The position numbers were made by a program, and so were the translations under genes. This document shows positions 8,153-19,310 of a stretch of 64,000 bases of DNA, in pieces. The DNA comes from an uncultured beta proteobacterium (GTDB taxonomy: Bacteria > Pseudomonadota > Gammaproteobacteria > Burkholderiales > Burkholderiaceae), in assembly GCA_903821995.1 (NCBI GenBank), contig CAIJNI010000068.1, positions 1 to 64,000 on the forward strand, written 5' to 3'. Position 1 is the stretch's first letter; each line of letters starts with the position of its first letter. The notes under the pieces are model-generated. The model was given only the letters and a program-made list of their open reading frames with translations, was not told where the DNA came from and did no database searches.

Positions 8153-9808
8153 TTAACCACGATATTTTGACGTGATAGGATATCTCCAATCTCTGCCAAA
8201 AGCTCTTTGTGTAATTCTGACGCCAATGGGCGATTGTCGTCTTTTGTATTCATTGATCTTAATGAGGCGCGTCACTTGATCAACATCTTCTGTTGTAAAG
8301 CCAGCATCAATTAATTCCTGGATAGGGGTATCATTTTCCATATAACGTTCAATGATTCCATCAAGAATTTCATAGGAGGGCAAGCTGTCTTGATCTTTTT
8401 GGTCTGGACGAAGTTCCGCTGAAGGTGGGCGAGTAATAATTCTTTCTGGAATAATTTCTGATATTTGATTACGGTATTGGCATAAGCGATAAACTAATGT
8501 TTTGACCACATCTTTAATCACAGCAAACCCACCCGCCATATCTCCGTAGAGTGTGCAATAACCAACAGCCATTTCACTTTTATTTCCTGTTGTTAAGACT
8601 ATTCTGCCGGTTTTGTTAGAAAGTGCCATGAGTAGCGTGCCGCGAATTCTAGCTTGAATATTTTCTTCAGTTGCATCTAAAGCTAAGCCCTTAAAATTCG
8701 GAGCTAGACTAGCTTCGAAGGAATCGAACATTGGGGAGATAGGAATTTCTTCATATTGAACTCCAAGGCGTTTAACCATCTCTTGGGCATCAATCCAAGA
8801 AATATCAGCAGTGTATCGTGATGGCATCATGACTGCACGAACATGATCTGCACCGAGTGCATCAACTGCTATGGCAAGAACAAGTGCAGAGTCAACACCT
8901 CCAGACAAGCCAATGATTGCGCCAGGGAAACCATTTTTCCCGAGATAGTCTTTTACGCCTAAAACAAGGGCATCATAAACTTGCTTTTCGATGGAATTGA
9001 CTGGTGCGATAGATCCCGGGACGGGTGCGCTATTAACGACGTCAACTATACCAAGGCATTCCTCAAATTGAGGAAAATAAGAAGAAATTTTACCGGCAGA
9101 ATTAAGTACAAAAGACGCACCATCAAAGACAAGTTCATCTTGTCCGCCGACACAATTAGCGTAAATCATGGGTAGACCAGTTTCGAGGACTTGTGTTCTT
9201 GCAACCTCATGTCTTAAATTGATTTTTTCAAGATGAAATGGTGACGCATTTGGAACAACTAAAAGTTCGGCACCCGCATTTTTTGCCAACATGGCAGGGC
9301 CAGAATGCCATGCATCCTCACAAATAATGACGCCAATTTTGACGCCACTCACATCAAATACACAAGAGTCTTTACCAGGTTGAAAATAGCGTACCTCGTC
9401 AAATACTTCATTATTAGGTAATTTTTGTTTGGCATAACTTGCTATGACACGCCCATTTTTGATCACGGATGCCATATTAAAAAGGCCTTGGTCATTTGGG
9501 TCAAGATCACGTCTTTGGGGATGACCCACAATGACAGTCAGTTTGTCTGCGAAGGCTAATTCAATCATCAATTTCTTAAGATGAGTACTAACTGAATCAA
9601 TAAATGCATTTCGAAATAGTAAATCTTCAGGAGGATATCCTGTTAAGGAAAGCTCAGGGGTTATTAAAAGATCAACGCCTAAATGCTGAGCTTTTTTTGC
9701 TAGCTCTAAAATCTTTTGACAATTACCCGCTAAGTCACCCAAAATTGGGTTCATTTGGGCAATCGCAATTTTTAAATTAGAAGTGTTTGGCATTGCATTC
9801 TTTGGCAT
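8153..9808 (-). CDS. nadE: Glutamine-dependent NAD+ synthetase
   Basis: Converts deamido-NAD to NAD+ with ATP, using ammonia from glutamine. The N-terminal nitrilase-type glutaminase has the Glu-Lys-Cys triad in LLITPELSLTGYPPEDLL, KQKLPNNEVF and VIICEDAWH. The C-terminal synthetase domain has the P-loop GLSGGVDSALV and the end AFGRDWRYPIT. At 551 residues it is complete. The start is either the ATG at 9808 or the ATG five codons in (MPNTSNLKIAIAQ). It is upstream of glnB on the same strand, and ppa precedes it 36 bp away. Confidence 0.96.
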   Translation of the reverse strand: MPKNAMPNTSNLKIAIAQMNPILGDLAGNCQKILELAKKAQHLGVDLLITPELSLTGYPPEDLLFRNAFIDSVSTHLKKLMIELAFADKLTVIVGHPQRRDLDPNDQGLFNMASVIKNGRVIASYAKQKLPNNEVFDEVRYFQPGKDSCVFDVSGVKIGVIICEDAWHSGPAMLAKNAGAELLVVPNASPFHLEKINLRHEVARTQVLETGLPMIYANCVGGQDELVFDGASFVLNSAGKISSYFPQFEECLGIVDVVNSAPVPGSIAPVNSIEKQVYDALVLGVKDYLGKNGFPGAIIGLSGGVDSALVLAIAVDALGADHVRAVMMPSRYTADISWIDAQEMVKRLGVQYEEIPISPMFDSFEASLAPNFKGLALDATEENIQARIRGTLLMALSNKTGRIVLTTGNKSEMAVGYCTLYGDMAGGFAVIKDVVKTLVYRLCQYRNQISEIIPERIITRPPSAELRPDQKDQDSLPSYEILDGIIERYMENDTPIQELIDAGFTTEDVDQVTRLIKINEYKRRQSPIGVRITQRAFGRDWRYPITSKYRG

Positions 9809-9844
9809 GATTTCATTATGACATCATGCCAAATTTAGAGTTAT

Positions 9845-10378
9845 TTAAAGAGAACTATCGTAGCGCTTAATTCCATCAAGTATTTCTTTATGAGCAGATT
9901 CAGGGCCTTCCCAACCTTTAACTTTGACCCACTTGCCTGGTTCAAGATCTTTATAGTGCTCAAAAAAATGTTGGATTTGATTTAAGCGAAGCGTATTCAT
10001 ATCTTCAGGTTTTTGCCAATGTTGATAGATCGATAGAACTTTATCTTCTGGCACGCTCAGTAATTTAGAGTCTCCGCCGGCTTCATCTTCCATTTTTAAA
10101 ACACCGATAGCTCGGCAGCTAACAACCACGCCAGGTATCAGGGGAAAAGGGGTGATCACAAGAACATCTAGCGGATCACCGTCTTCGCCTAGCGTTTTTG
10201 GGATATAACCGTAATTACAGGGGTAGTGCATTGACGTTCCCATAAATCGGTCCACAAAAATTGCGCCACTTTCTTTATCGACCTCGTACTTAATTGGATC
10301 TGAATTCATTGGAACTTCAATAATGACATTAAAAAGTTCAGGTATTTTTCTACCTGGCTTGACGTTATCCAGACTCAT
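9845..10378 (-). CDS. ppa: Soluble inorganic pyrophosphatase (family I)
   Basis: Hydrolyses pyrophosphate to phosphate in the cytoplasm and pulls biosynthetic reactions forward. The active-site signature DGDPLDVLV is present, together with [16 protein letters not shown] and the C-terminal [12 protein letters not shown]. Length is 177 residues, normal for the hexameric bacterial enzyme. It is transcribed divergently from the membrane pyrophosphatase hppA, with a 183-bp shared upstream region, and lies just upstream of nadE, whose reaction releases pyrophosphate. Confidence 0.97.
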   Translation of the reverse strand: MSLDNVKPGRKIPELFNVIIEVPMNSDPIKYEVDKESGAIFVDRFMGTSMHYPCNYGYIPKTLGEDGDPLDVLVITPFPLIPGVVVSCRAIGVLKMEDEAGGDSKLLSVPEDKVLSIYQHWQKPEDMNTLRLNQIQHFFEHYKDLEPGKWVKVKGWEGPESAHKEILDGIKRYDSSL

Positions 10379-10466
10379 TTCTTCTCCAAGAGATTATTAA
10401 AGGGCATTAGGATTAACAGGCCAAGAGAATTGACAATTAAAAAACTAATATGAATCATAATTTTGG

Positions 10467-10478
10467 CTAGTTAACTAG
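10467..10478. promoter_or_regulatory. 12-bp palindrome in the ppa/hppA divergent region
   Basis: CTAGTTAACTAG is a perfect 12-bp palindrome about midway between the divergent ppa and hppA starts. A TTGACA (10430-10435) and a TATAAT (10507-10512) also occur in this region, but neither has a well-spaced partner. The palindrome could bind a dimeric regulator; no specific factor is recognisable. Confidence 0.3.
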
Positions 10479-10561
10479 GGTTAATCTCTATATTATAACG
10501 ATTGCCTATAATTGGAGTTACCTTATAGCATATAAGAACTAAAAAAAATGGAGACTTTTGA

Positions 10562-12649
10562 ATGAATCAAATCGATATCGGAATATATTTCGCAATGGGA
10601 TGTGGTGTTTTAGCTGTTTTATATGGCTTATTCACTCGTAGTTGGATCCTTTCTCAAGACGCTGGTAATGCTAGGATGCAAGAAATTGCAGAAGCAATAC
10701 AGCAGGGGGCATCTGCCTATTTATCTCGCCAATACAAGACGATAGGGATCGTGGGAGTCGTTTTAGCTGTGCTAATAGCGGTCTTTTTAGATAGGTTTTT
10801 AGATAACACTTCTGCCATTCCCTTAACCGCCATTGGCTTTATTGTCGGGGCTGTTTTATCAGGTGCTTGCGGCTTTATTGGGATGAATGTTTCCGTCAGG
10901 GCTAATGTGAGAACTGCTCAGGCAGCTACTGTAGGGATGAAAGAAGCTTTTAATGTGGCATTTAAAGGTGGGGCTATTACGGGAATGTTGGTTGTAGGGC
11001 TTGGGATTTTAGGCGTAGGACTTTTTTATCTCTTTCTAAAGAGTCAGTCTCCACAGGCTGAGTTATCAGATGTCTTACATCCATTAATTGGGCTTGCCTT
11101 TGGTTCATCACTGATTTCAATTTTTGCACGTTTAGGGGGCGGAATTTTTACTAAAGGTGCTGACGTAGGAGCTGACCTTGTAGGTAAGGTTGAGGCAGGA
11201 ATACCTGAAGATGATCCAAGAAACCCAGCGGTGATCGCAGACAATGTGGGAGATAACGTTGGCGATTGTGCAGGTATGGCAGCGGACTTATTTGAAACAT
11301 ATGCTGTGACTTTGATTGCAACGATGGTACTTGGGGCTTTGACAATTAAATCAGCTGGTATTGCCGCTGTAGCTTATCCTTTAGTCTTAGGTGGGCTCTC
11401 AATCATTGCTTCGATTATTGGGTGTAGCTTTGTTAAAGCAACTCCAGAGATGAGAAATGTAATGCCAGCTTTATATAAGGGGCTCATTATTTCTGGTGTT
11501 CTCTCATTAATTGGCTTTTACTTTGTGACGAATTGGTTGATGCCGGATGATGTTGCTGGTGGAGCTGGCTCTTCGATTCGTTTATTTGGTTCAACTATTG
11601 TAGGGTTAGTTTTAACGGCAGTACTAGTTTGGATCACAGAATATTACACAGGTACAAACTATCCTCCTGTACAGCATATTGCTGAGGCATCCACTAAAGG
11701 GCACGGCACAAATATTATTGCTGGCCTTGGGATTGCTATGAAATCAACGGCTTGGCCTGTACTCTTCGTTTGTGTGGCTATCTACGCAGCATTTGCACTA
11801 TCAGGTATTTATGGAATTGCTGTTGCAGCAACTGCGATGTTGTCTATGGCTGGGATTGTGGTTGCTCTTGATGCTTATGGGCCGATTACAGATAACGCCG
11901 GTGGAATTGCAGAGATGGCTGAGTTACCTGAGTCTGTCAGGAACATTACGGATCCTTTAGATGCAGTTGGTAATACAACAAAGGCAGTGACTAAAGGTTA
12001 TGCCATTGGATCAGCCGGTTTAGCATCTTTAGTCTTGTTTGCTGACTACACTCATGCTCTTGAGAAGGTAGGTCAACACGTTAGTTTTGATTTATCTAAT
12101 CACATGGTCATTATTGGTCTCTTTATTGGTGGATTAATTCCTTACCTGTTTGGTGCCATGGCCATGGAAGCTGTTGGAAGGTCTGCTGGCGCGGTTGTTG
12201 AGGAAGTACGCCGCCAATTTAGAGAAATTAAGGGCATTATGGAAGGTACTGCAAAGCCAGAATATGCGCGCGCGGTAGATATGCTCACAACTGCTGCTAT
12301 TAAAGAGATGATTGTGCCATCTTTACTACCTGTAGTTGTCCCAATTTTGGTGGGTTTGTTCTTAGGACCGGAGGCTTTAGGCGGACTCTTAATGGGCACA
12401 ATTGTTACGGGTCTATTTGTTGCTATTTCAATGTGTACAGGTGGCGGTGCTTGGGATAATGCCAAAAAATATATTGAAGATGGTCATTTTGGTGGCAAAG
12501 GATCTGAGGCTCACAAGGCTGCAGTGACGGGTGATACTGTTGGCGATCCTTATAAAGATACTGCTGGCCCAGCTGTTAATCCTTTAATTAAGATCATTAA
12601 TATCGTGGCATTACTTATCGTGCCATTGATGCATTTTTCTGCAAAATGA
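10562..12649 (+). CDS. hppA: Membrane-bound H+-translocating pyrophosphatase
   Basis: An integral membrane proton pump driven by pyrophosphate hydrolysis, with about 16 membrane helices in 695 residues. The catalytic segment [20 protein letters not shown] and [19 protein letters not shown], and the C-terminal [15 protein letters not shown], are intact. The segment [18 protein letters not shown], with Lys in place of Ala, marks the K+-independent subclass. A TGGAGA ribosome site precedes the ATG. A strong bidirectional terminator follows. Having both ppa and hppA lets the cell either waste or conserve the pyrophosphate bond energy, useful under energy limitation. Confidence 0.97.
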   Translation: MNQIDIGIYFAMGCGVLAVLYGLFTRSWILSQDAGNARMQEIAEAIQQGASAYLSRQYKTIGIVGVVLAVLIAVFLDRFLDNTSAIPLTAIGFIVGAVLSGACGFIGMNVSVRANVRTAQAATVGMKEAFNVAFKGGAITGMLVVGLGILGVGLFYLFLKSQSPQAELSDVLHPLIGLAFGSSLISIFARLGGGIFTKGADVGADLVGKVEAGIPEDDPRNPAVIADNVGDNVGDCAGMAADLFETYAVTLIATMVLGALTIKSAGIAAVAYPLVLGGLSIIASIIGCSFVKATPEMRNVMPALYKGLIISGVLSLIGFYFVTNWLMPDDVAGGAGSSIRLFGSTIVGLVLTAVLVWITEYYTGTNYPPVQHIAEASTKGHGTNIIAGLGIAMKSTAWPVLFVCVAIYAAFALSGIYGIAVAATAMLSMAGIVVALDAYGPITDNAGGIAEMAELPESVRNITDPLDAVGNTTKAVTKGYAIGSAGLASLVLFADYTHALEKVGQHVSFDLSNHMVIIGLFIGGLIPYLFGAMAMEAVGRSAGAVVEEVRRQFREIKGIMEGTAKPEYARAVDMLTTAAIKEMIVPSLLPVVVPILVGLFLGPEALGGLLMGTIVTGLFVAISMCTGGGAWDNAKKYIEDGHFGGKGSEAHKAAVTGDTVGDPYKDTAGPAVNPLIKIINIVALLIVPLMHFSAK

Positions 12650-12672
12650 TTTGATTCACTGCAATAGAAAAC

Positions 12673-12702
12673 AGCCGTCAAGTTTGATCTTGACGGCTTT
12701 TT
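12673..12702. terminator. Bidirectional rho-independent terminator between hppA and trxB
   Basis: AGCCGTCAAG (12673-12682) and CTTGACGGCT (12689-12698) form a perfect 10-bp stem with a 6-base loop, followed by a T run to 12702. Reading leftward, the stem is followed by GTTTTC, so it can also end trxB transcription. Confidence 0.9.
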
Positions 12703-12732
12703 AATTTGTAATGCGTGAACAGTAGAGGGGGG

Positions 12733-13734
<1,002 letters not shown>

Positions 13735-13766
13735 TCACTTCGTCCGCGTGAGTTTACAATGACTTT

Positions 13767-16112
13767 ATGGCGAAAAAACCAATTCAAACAAGGTCAACGC
13801 ACCCCGAAAACAAATCCTCTGAGCAGGGGATAGGTCAAGTGACTTCTCAAAATACTGAGCGTTTCAATAAATTGCTGTCAGAAATCAAATGGCTGGCAGC
13901 TCTAGCGTCTTGCGTTGCTTTGTTTTTGATTTTAGTGACGTATTCCACAGGCGATCCTGCTTGGTCGAATAATTCTGGTGGAGCAGTTAAAAATATTGGT
14001 GGCAGGGCTGGGGCGTTCATTTCGGATTTGATGTTATTTATTTTTGGAATTTCAGCGTATTGGTGGGTTATTCTTTTTGCGAGAAGGGTCATGGATGGCT
14101 GGAAAAAAGTGTCCCCCCAAGAGCAAAATTCGAGTCAAATAACGCAACCTCAATTTTCTATTAAAGATTCATGGTTGGTAAGATGGTTAGGATTTCTAAT
14201 GACTTTGGGAGCAAGTGTTTCTCTTGAATCCATTCGTATGCATTCGCTTAAGGTAGCTCTTCCAAATCATCCTGGTGGAGTTATTGGAGAAATGATCGGC
14301 GATCCTCTTCAAGCCTTGTTGGGATTTACAGGCTCAACTTTATTTTTATTAGTTATATTTTTTGCAGGGTTATCTTTATTTCTCCATTTTTCTTGGATTA
14401 GCATCTCTGAGAAATTAGGACGATTTATGGAGTTAAGTTATTTGAGGCTTCGTTATAAGAAAGACCAAGAAGAGGATAGGAAAATTGGTGAACTTGCTGC
14501 TGTTGAGCGTGAAGAAATCGTTGATGAAGAATTAGAAAAATTTGATGATTTTGAGCCCGTTCATATTGTTAGGCAAAATCCAGTTGTTGAAAAGAGCTCG
14601 CGTGTTGAAAAAGAAAAGCAGCAACCACTTTTTTCAGAAATCGTTGATTCTGAGCTACCCCCTTTGTCCCTTCTTGATGAACCTCCAGAGGTGATTGAAA
14701 CCATTTCTGCTGATACGCTTGAATTTACTTCCCGTTTAATAGAACGAAAGTTAAAAGACTTTGGTGTTGAGGTGAGAGTGATTGCTGCCTATCCAGGGCC
14801 AATCATCACGCGCTATGAAATTGAGCCGGCGGTAGGTGTTAAGGGAAGTCAAATTGTTAATTTATCAAAAGATCTCAATCGCGCCTTAGGCACACAAGCA
14901 CTCCGGGTCGTAGAAACAATCCCCGGGAAAACTTGTATGGGTCTAGAAGTACCCAATCCTAAACGTCAAATGATTAGTTTGACAGAAATACTTAGTTCAC
15001 AAGTTTATAACTCAAGCAATTCTTTATTGACCTTAGCACTGGGGAAAGATATCTCGGGCCAACCCGTCGTATCAGACTTGGCAAAGATGCCACATATTTT
15101 AGTTGCAGGTACTACAGGTTCTGGAAAATCGGTTGGTATAAATGCGATGATTCTATCGCTTCTTTACAAAGCTAAGCCAGATGAAGTGCGTTTAATCCTA
15201 ATTGATCCCAAAATGCTAGAAATGGCAATGTATGAAGATATTCCGCATTTACTGACGCCTGTGGTTACCGATATGCGTCAAGCCAGTAATGCACTCAACT
15301 GGGCGGTCAAAGAGATGGACCGCCGATATAAATTAATGAGTAAATTTGGCGTTCGTAATCTAGCTGGATTTAATAAAAAAATTCAAGACGCAGAAGAAAG
15401 TGGCACGCACTTATTTAATCCTTTTAGCTTAACGCCGGAAGATCCTGAGCCCTTACACAAAGCACCAATGATCGTTATTGTGATTGATGAGTTGGCTGAT
15501 CTGATGATGGTGGTTGGTAAAAAATTAGAAGAACTGATTGCCAGAATTGCGCAGAAAGCACGTGCGGCAGGTATACACCTTGTTCTTGCTACGCAAAGAC
15601 CTAGCGTTGATGTGATCACAGGACTAATAAAAGCTAATGTTCCAACACGCTTATCCTTTCAGGTGAGTAGCCGGATCGATAGCCGCACAATTCTTGATCA
15701 ACAAGGTGCTGAAAGCCTCTTAGGAATGGGCGATATGCTCTATATGCCGCCGGGCACGGGGCATCCTGTTAGATTACATGGTGCATTTGTGTCGGATAAC
15801 GAGGTTCAGCGGGTCGTGAATTGGTTAAAAGAACGCAGTCCTGCGAACTATATTGAAAATGTCATTGAAGGACAGAGTGAGGAGGGTGGTGGCGATGATG
15901 GAGCTGGTGGTGAGGCTGATGCACTTTATGATCAGGCAGTAGCAATAGTTCTAGAGAACAAACGCGCCTCTATTTCTTTGGTGCAAAGGCACCTTCGAAT
16001 AGGCTATAACAGAGCTGCAAGAATGCTTGAAGATATGGAGCGTGCAGGCGTTGTTTCTAAAATGTCTGGCAGTGGTAATCGAGAGATTCTCGTACCTACC
16101 GGCAAAGACTAA
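13767..16112 (+). CDS. ftsK: DNA translocase FtsK
   Basis: A septal DNA pump that segregates chromosome ends and activates XerCD at dif. The 781-residue protein has four N-terminal membrane helices (residues ~35-220), a short acidic linker ([22 protein letters not shown]), the alpha/beta motor with Walker [11 protein letters not shown] near 447 and Walker [15 protein letters not shown], and a C-terminal winged-helix gamma domain ([40 protein letters not shown]) that reads the KOPS polarity sites. The linker is much shorter than in E. coli, as is usual in betaproteobacteria. lolA starts 10 bp after its stop. Confidence 0.97.
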   Translation: MAKKPIQTRSTHPENKSSEQGIGQVTSQNTERFNKLLSEIKWLAALASCVALFLILVTYSTGDPAWSNNSGGAVKNIGGRAGAFISDLMLFIFGISAYWWVILFARRVMDGWKKVSPQEQNSSQITQPQFSIKDSWLVRWLGFLMTLGASVSLESIRMHSLKVALPNHPGGVIGEMIGDPLQALLGFTGSTLFLLVIFFAGLSLFLHFSWISISEKLGRFMELSYLRLRYKKDQEEDRKIGELAAVEREEIVDEELEKFDDFEPVHIVRQNPVVEKSSRVEKEKQQPLFSEIVDSELPPLSLLDEPPEVIETISADTLEFTSRLIERKLKDFGVEVRVIAAYPGPIITRYEIEPAVGVKGSQIVNLSKDLNRALGTQALRVVETIPGKTCMGLEVPNPKRQMISLTEILSSQVYNSSNSLLTLALGKDISGQPVVSDLAKMPHILVAGTTGSGKSVGINAMILSLLYKAKPDEVRLILIDPKMLEMAMYEDIPHLLTPVVTDMRQASNALNWAVKEMDRRYKLMSKFGVRNLAGFNKKIQDAEESGTHLFNPFSLTPEDPEPLHKAPMIVIVIDELADLMMVVGKKLEELIARIAQKARAAGIHLVLATQRPSVDVITGLIKANVPTRLSFQVSSRIDSRTILDQQGAESLLGMGDMLYMPPGTGHPVRLHGAFVSDNEVQRVVNWLKERSPANYIENVIEGQSEEGGGDDGAGGEADALYDQAVAIVLENKRASISLVQRHLRIGYNRAARMLEDMERAGVVSKMSGSGNREILVPTGKD

Positions 16113-16122
16113 GTTGACATCA

Positions 16123-16788
16123 ATGTTGAAATTATCATATGCACTTAAATTATTTGTGTTTGGAACGATGGTTCTACCGTATATTTTATTTGCGCAAGAT
16201 GGCGTGATTCAACTGAAGAACTTTGTTCAACAAGTCAAGAGTGCCGATGGCGAGTTTATACAGCAACAGGTCAGTTCCCAGTTGGGGAGTGATGGTAAGG
16301 CTCGAGTCACAAAAACCCTTGAAGGAAAGTTTTCTTTTTTGAGGCCAGGTAAATTTATTTGGGAAGTTCAAAAGCCTTTTGAGCAAAAAATGATAGCCGA
16401 TGGCAAACAGCTTATTTTATGGGATAAGGACCTTAATCAAGCAACTTATCGACCATCCAGTCAGGCGTTAGCAGCCACTCCAGCGGCAATTATTTTTGGG
16501 GATGTTGCATTAGATAAGTATTTTGATTTGAGCCCAGTGGGTGAAAAAGGTGGTTTAGTTTGGGTTGAATTGACCCCTAAGGTTGGTAAAGCCAATATTG
16601 AAGATATTCCATATAGCAAAATAGGAATTGGGATGAGTAATGATCTTCCACAGGCGATGGAGTTGAGAGATAACTTTGGTAATGTAGTGTTGCTGACACT
16701 GAGTAAAATAAAAACAAATACTGTTTCTAACCAAAATAGGTTTTTATTTAATCCTCCGGCAGGAACAGAAATCGTTAAGTTGCAATAA
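16123..16788 (+). CDS. lolA: Outer-membrane lipoprotein carrier protein LolA
   Basis: A periplasmic chaperone carrying lipoproteins from LolCDE to the outer membrane. The ATG at 16123 gives 221 residues starting with a signal peptide (MLKLSYALKLFVFGTMVLPYILFAQDG); the ORF-track start lies inside ftsK and is not needed. The LolA fold is recognised from SADGEFIQQQ, KFSFLRPGKFIWEVQKPFEQKMIADGKQLILWDKDLNQATYR and the C-terminal NRFLFNPPAGTEIV. It sits between ftsK and serS on the same strand with short gaps, likely one transcript. Confidence 0.93.
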   Translation: MLKLSYALKLFVFGTMVLPYILFAQDGVIQLKNFVQQVKSADGEFIQQQVSSQLGSDGKARVTKTLEGKFSFLRPGKFIWEVQKPFEQKMIADGKQLILWDKDLNQATYRPSSQALAATPAAIIFGDVALDKYFDLSPVGEKGGLVWVELTPKVGKANIEDIPYSKIGIGMSNDLPQAMELRDNFGNVVLLTLSKIKTNTVSNQNRFLFNPPAGTEIVKLQ

Positions 16789-16806
16789 ATTAAAAGGTAT
16801 TAAGAA

Positions 16807-18138
16807 ATGATTGATCCGCAGTTACTTCGTAAAGATATTGAATTTGTAGCAGCGCGTTTGCTGCAGCGAAAATTTATTTTAGATAAAGAGATGTTTATTC
16901 GCCTTGAAAACAGTCGTAAGCAAGTTCAAGCAAAGGCAGAGGAACTGCAAGGAAAACGAAATCAATTAGCAAAAGCTATTGGTATGAAAAAATCAAAAGG
17001 AGAGGATGCCTCAAGTGAAATGCTCGAAGCAACTACTGTTAATGAATCCTTAGTATTAATATCTCAAGATTTAGAAAAAATCCAGTTTGAGTTAAATCAA
17101 TTTTTTTTAAACATACCTAATTTGCCACATGAGTCTGTGCCGAGTGGTCGAGATGAAACTGAGAATCAAGAAATAAAAAAATGGGGCATTACTCCGCAGT
17201 TTTCATTTTCCATTAAAGACCACGTAGAAATTGGTTTGTTGCATGGTCTTGATTTTGAATCAGCAGCAAAAATAAGTGGTTCAAGGTTCGTCGTGTTGAG
17301 AGGTCAATTAGCTAGAATTCATAGAGCGCTTGCCCAATATATGATGGATTTGCACACACTTAAGCATGGGTACGAAGAAATAAATGTTCCGTTGATGGTT
17401 AATGCTGCGAGTATGCGCGGAACTGGCCAGCTTCCTAAATTTGAAGATGATCTCTTCAAAGTGCCGCGAAAAATGGGTGGTAAAGAAGAGGGTGAAGATG
17501 GGGAGGCAAGGATAGAGAATTTTTATCTTATTCCTACCTCAGAGGTGCCTGTCACCAATATGGCGCAAGATAAAATTTTTACTTCAGAAGAGATGCCGCA
17601 AAAATTTGTTGCGCATACACCATGCTTTAGGTCTGAGGCCGGGAGCTATGGAAGAGATGTGAAGGGAATGATTCGTCAGCATCAATTTGAAAAAGTTGAA
17701 CTTGTACAAATGGTCAAGCCAGAAGATAGTTTAACGGCTTTAGAGCAGCTCACTCTTGATGCTGAGGCTGTTTTAGAAGGCTTGGAAATCCCCTATCGAC
17801 GACTACTCCTGTGTACTGGAGATATGGGCTTTGGAAGTATGAAGACTTACGATTTAGAAGCGTGGGTTCCATCACAAAATACATATCGTGAGATTAGTTC
17901 ATGCTCAACGATGGGAGATTTTCAGGCAAGAAGAATGCAAGCGAGATTTAAAGTTGGGCAAGCCAAACCAGAGCTGATACATACACTTAATGGTTCAGGT
18001 GTAGCAATTGGCCGGTGTTTAGTCGCACTTGTTGAAAATCATCAGTTAGAAGATGGTAGTATTCGGATACCCAAAGTATTGATTCCATATATGAATGGAA
18101 TAGAAGTGCTTAAGTCGCATGTAAGTACTAAGAAGTAA
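16807..18138 (+). CDS. serS: Seryl-tRNA synthetase
   Basis: A class II synthetase charging tRNA-Ser (and tRNA-Sec where present). The N-terminal antiparallel coiled coil (about residues 30-105) grips the long variable arm. Motif 2 is [30 protein letters not shown], and motif 3 is [22 protein letters not shown]. The length of 443 is normal. A short insertion rich in Gly/Glu ([19 protein letters not shown]) follows motif 1. A tRNA-Ser gene lies immediately downstream on the same strand, so enzyme and substrate may share a transcript. Confidence 0.97.
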   Translation: MIDPQLLRKDIEFVAARLLQRKFILDKEMFIRLENSRKQVQAKAEELQGKRNQLAKAIGMKKSKGEDASSEMLEATTVNESLVLISQDLEKIQFELNQFFLNIPNLPHESVPSGRDETENQEIKKWGITPQFSFSIKDHVEIGLLHGLDFESAAKISGSRFVVLRGQLARIHRALAQYMMDLHTLKHGYEEINVPLMVNAASMRGTGQLPKFEDDLFKVPRKMGGKEEGEDGEARIENFYLIPTSEVPVTNMAQDKIFTSEEMPQKFVAHTPCFRSEAGSYGRDVKGMIRQHQFEKVELVQMVKPEDSLTALEQLTLDAEAVLEGLEIPYRRLLLCTGDMGFGSMKTYDLEAWVPSQNTYREISSCSTMGDFQARRMQARFKVGQAKPELIHTLNGSGVAIGRCLVALVENHQLEDGSIRIPKVLIPYMNGIEVLKSHVSTKK

Positions 18139-18141
18139 ACA

Positions 18142-18231
<90 letters not shown>

Positions 18232-18384
18232 CCAGTATTTACGTAACATAAGAGCTTTTACTCTCTTGAAAACTGCATTTGTGGTGAGATATCACCTTTA
18301 TCCGCGTAACTTAGAGCTGATAAATAGTTTTGGTAGGTTCGGTTTTATTAACATCATTTGAGATGAATGACTTTAAAAGTTTTT

Positions 18385-19161
18385 CTATTCGGCAGAAACG
18401 CCTTTTAAAAGCTCATGTTGAACTTTCTCAAGAGCTAGCGCGAGAGATGCGCGGCAATTTTTTTCTAATTCTTTAGTTAACCTGACCTCTGGAACAACAA
18501 TACTTAAAGCCCCAAGTGGTTTTGTGCCCAATCCAAAGACTGGAACAGCAAAGGCAGCAACACCGGGAGTATTCTCACTTCGTGACGTCATGATGCCATC
18601 ATTAGAGTCTTTTTTGATTCTTTTTCTAAGATCTAGCTCATTGATCGCTGTCTTATTAGTGACGAGATCTAGTTTTGCTTGTTTAAAAAATAGTTGGAGT
18701 TGTTCTTCAGACAATGCATTTAATATAGCTTTTCCTGCGGCGGTTGAGTGGAGTGGAAATTTGACCTTACTATTGACTCTATAGTTAAGTGGGTAGCTCG
18801 CTTCAACACCTAAGACGCGCTCAACATAAGTATCTTTAAAAAGATAAAAAGCAGAAGCTTCTTTAGTTTTTTCGGTCATCCAGTTTAATTGGAGTTGAGC
18901 AATATTCAGAATGTTGCTAGAGTTTTTGCCAAGATGCAAAAGTTCGAAAAAAGCCGGTCCAAGAGAATAGGTATTATCAGGGCTAATTTTTTTAAGGTAG
19001 TTTCTATCTGCTAAATTTTTAAGGATGCCAGTTAAGCTACTTTTAGGAATATTTAGGCTATAGGCAATTTCAGAATGGGATGCCGAGTTCCCTCTTCTAC
19101 TTAAAAACTCTAAAACATCTAGAACTCGATCGGCTGATTTTATAGAAGAATCGGATGACAT
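18385..19161 (-). CDS. IclR family transcriptional regulator
   Basis: A 258-residue regulator with an N-terminal winged helix-turn-helix (about residues 8-65, SADRVLDVLEFLSRRGNSASHSEIAYSLNIPKSSLTGIL) and a C-terminal ligand-binding domain (PLHSTAAGKAILNALSEEQL, FAVPVFGLGTKPLGALSIVVPE). It is divergent from the Bug receptor and the CoA-ester operon, so it most likely controls them. An 18-bp perfect palindrome in the shared region overlaps its own -35 hexamer and lies just after the -10 of the other promoter, suggesting it represses both. Its ligand is probably a substrate or intermediate of the operon. Confidence 0.92.
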   Translation of the reverse strand: MSSDSSIKSADRVLDVLEFLSRRGNSASHSEIAYSLNIPKSSLTGILKNLADRNYLKKISPDNTYSLGPAFFELLHLGKNSSNILNIAQLQLNWMTEKTKEASAFYLFKDTYVERVLGVEASYPLNYRVNSKVKFPLHSTAAGKAILNALSEEQLQLFFKQAKLDLVTNKTAINELDLRKRIKKDSNDGIMTSRSENTPGVAAFAVPVFGLGTKPLGALSIVVPEVRLTKELEKNCRASLALALEKVQHELLKGVSAE

Positions 19162-19188
19162 AAATTTTGCTTTCTGAAGGGAAAAATT

Positions 19189-19217
19189 TTGACTAAATGA
19201 TTGTTAGATGCTAAAAT
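19189..19217 (+). promoter_or_regulatory. Sigma70-type promoter of the CoA-ester operon
   Basis: TTGACT (19189-19194) and TAAAAT (19212-19217) are exactly 17 bp apart, near consensus, on the strand of the Bug-receptor operon. The predicted transcription start falls at about 19224, at the left edge of the palindrome. Confidence 0.7.
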
Positions 19218-19224
19218 ATAAACA

Positions 19225-19242
19225 TGTTCATATATATGAACA
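19225..19242. promoter_or_regulatory. 18-bp palindromic operator, probable IclR-regulator site
   Basis: TGTTCATATATATGAACA is a perfect 18-bp palindrome placed directly after the operon -10 box. On the minus strand TTGTTC, 17 bp, TATATT forms a plausible promoter for the regulator gene, and its -35 lies within the palindrome. The position would allow one dimeric regulator to block both promoters. The IclR link is inference from adjacency. Confidence 0.65.
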
Positions 19243-19310
19243 AAATATATTAAAGCGCAAATTAAATCAAGAGAAATACATCATCTTGGTCGGGCGTGGA
19301 GGAGACACTC

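Noticed and set aside
10430-10461. TTGACA with CATAAT as a hppA promoter
   Set aside because: The spacing is about 20 bp, outside the usual range, so it was not listed as a promoter.
12142-12465. 107-residue minus-strand ORF inside hppA
   Set aside because: Antisense shadow of a strongly conserved membrane protein gene.
16027-16122. N-terminal extension of LolA in the ORF track
   Set aside because: It lies inside ftsK; the ATG at 16123 begins a proper signal peptide just after the ftsK stop.
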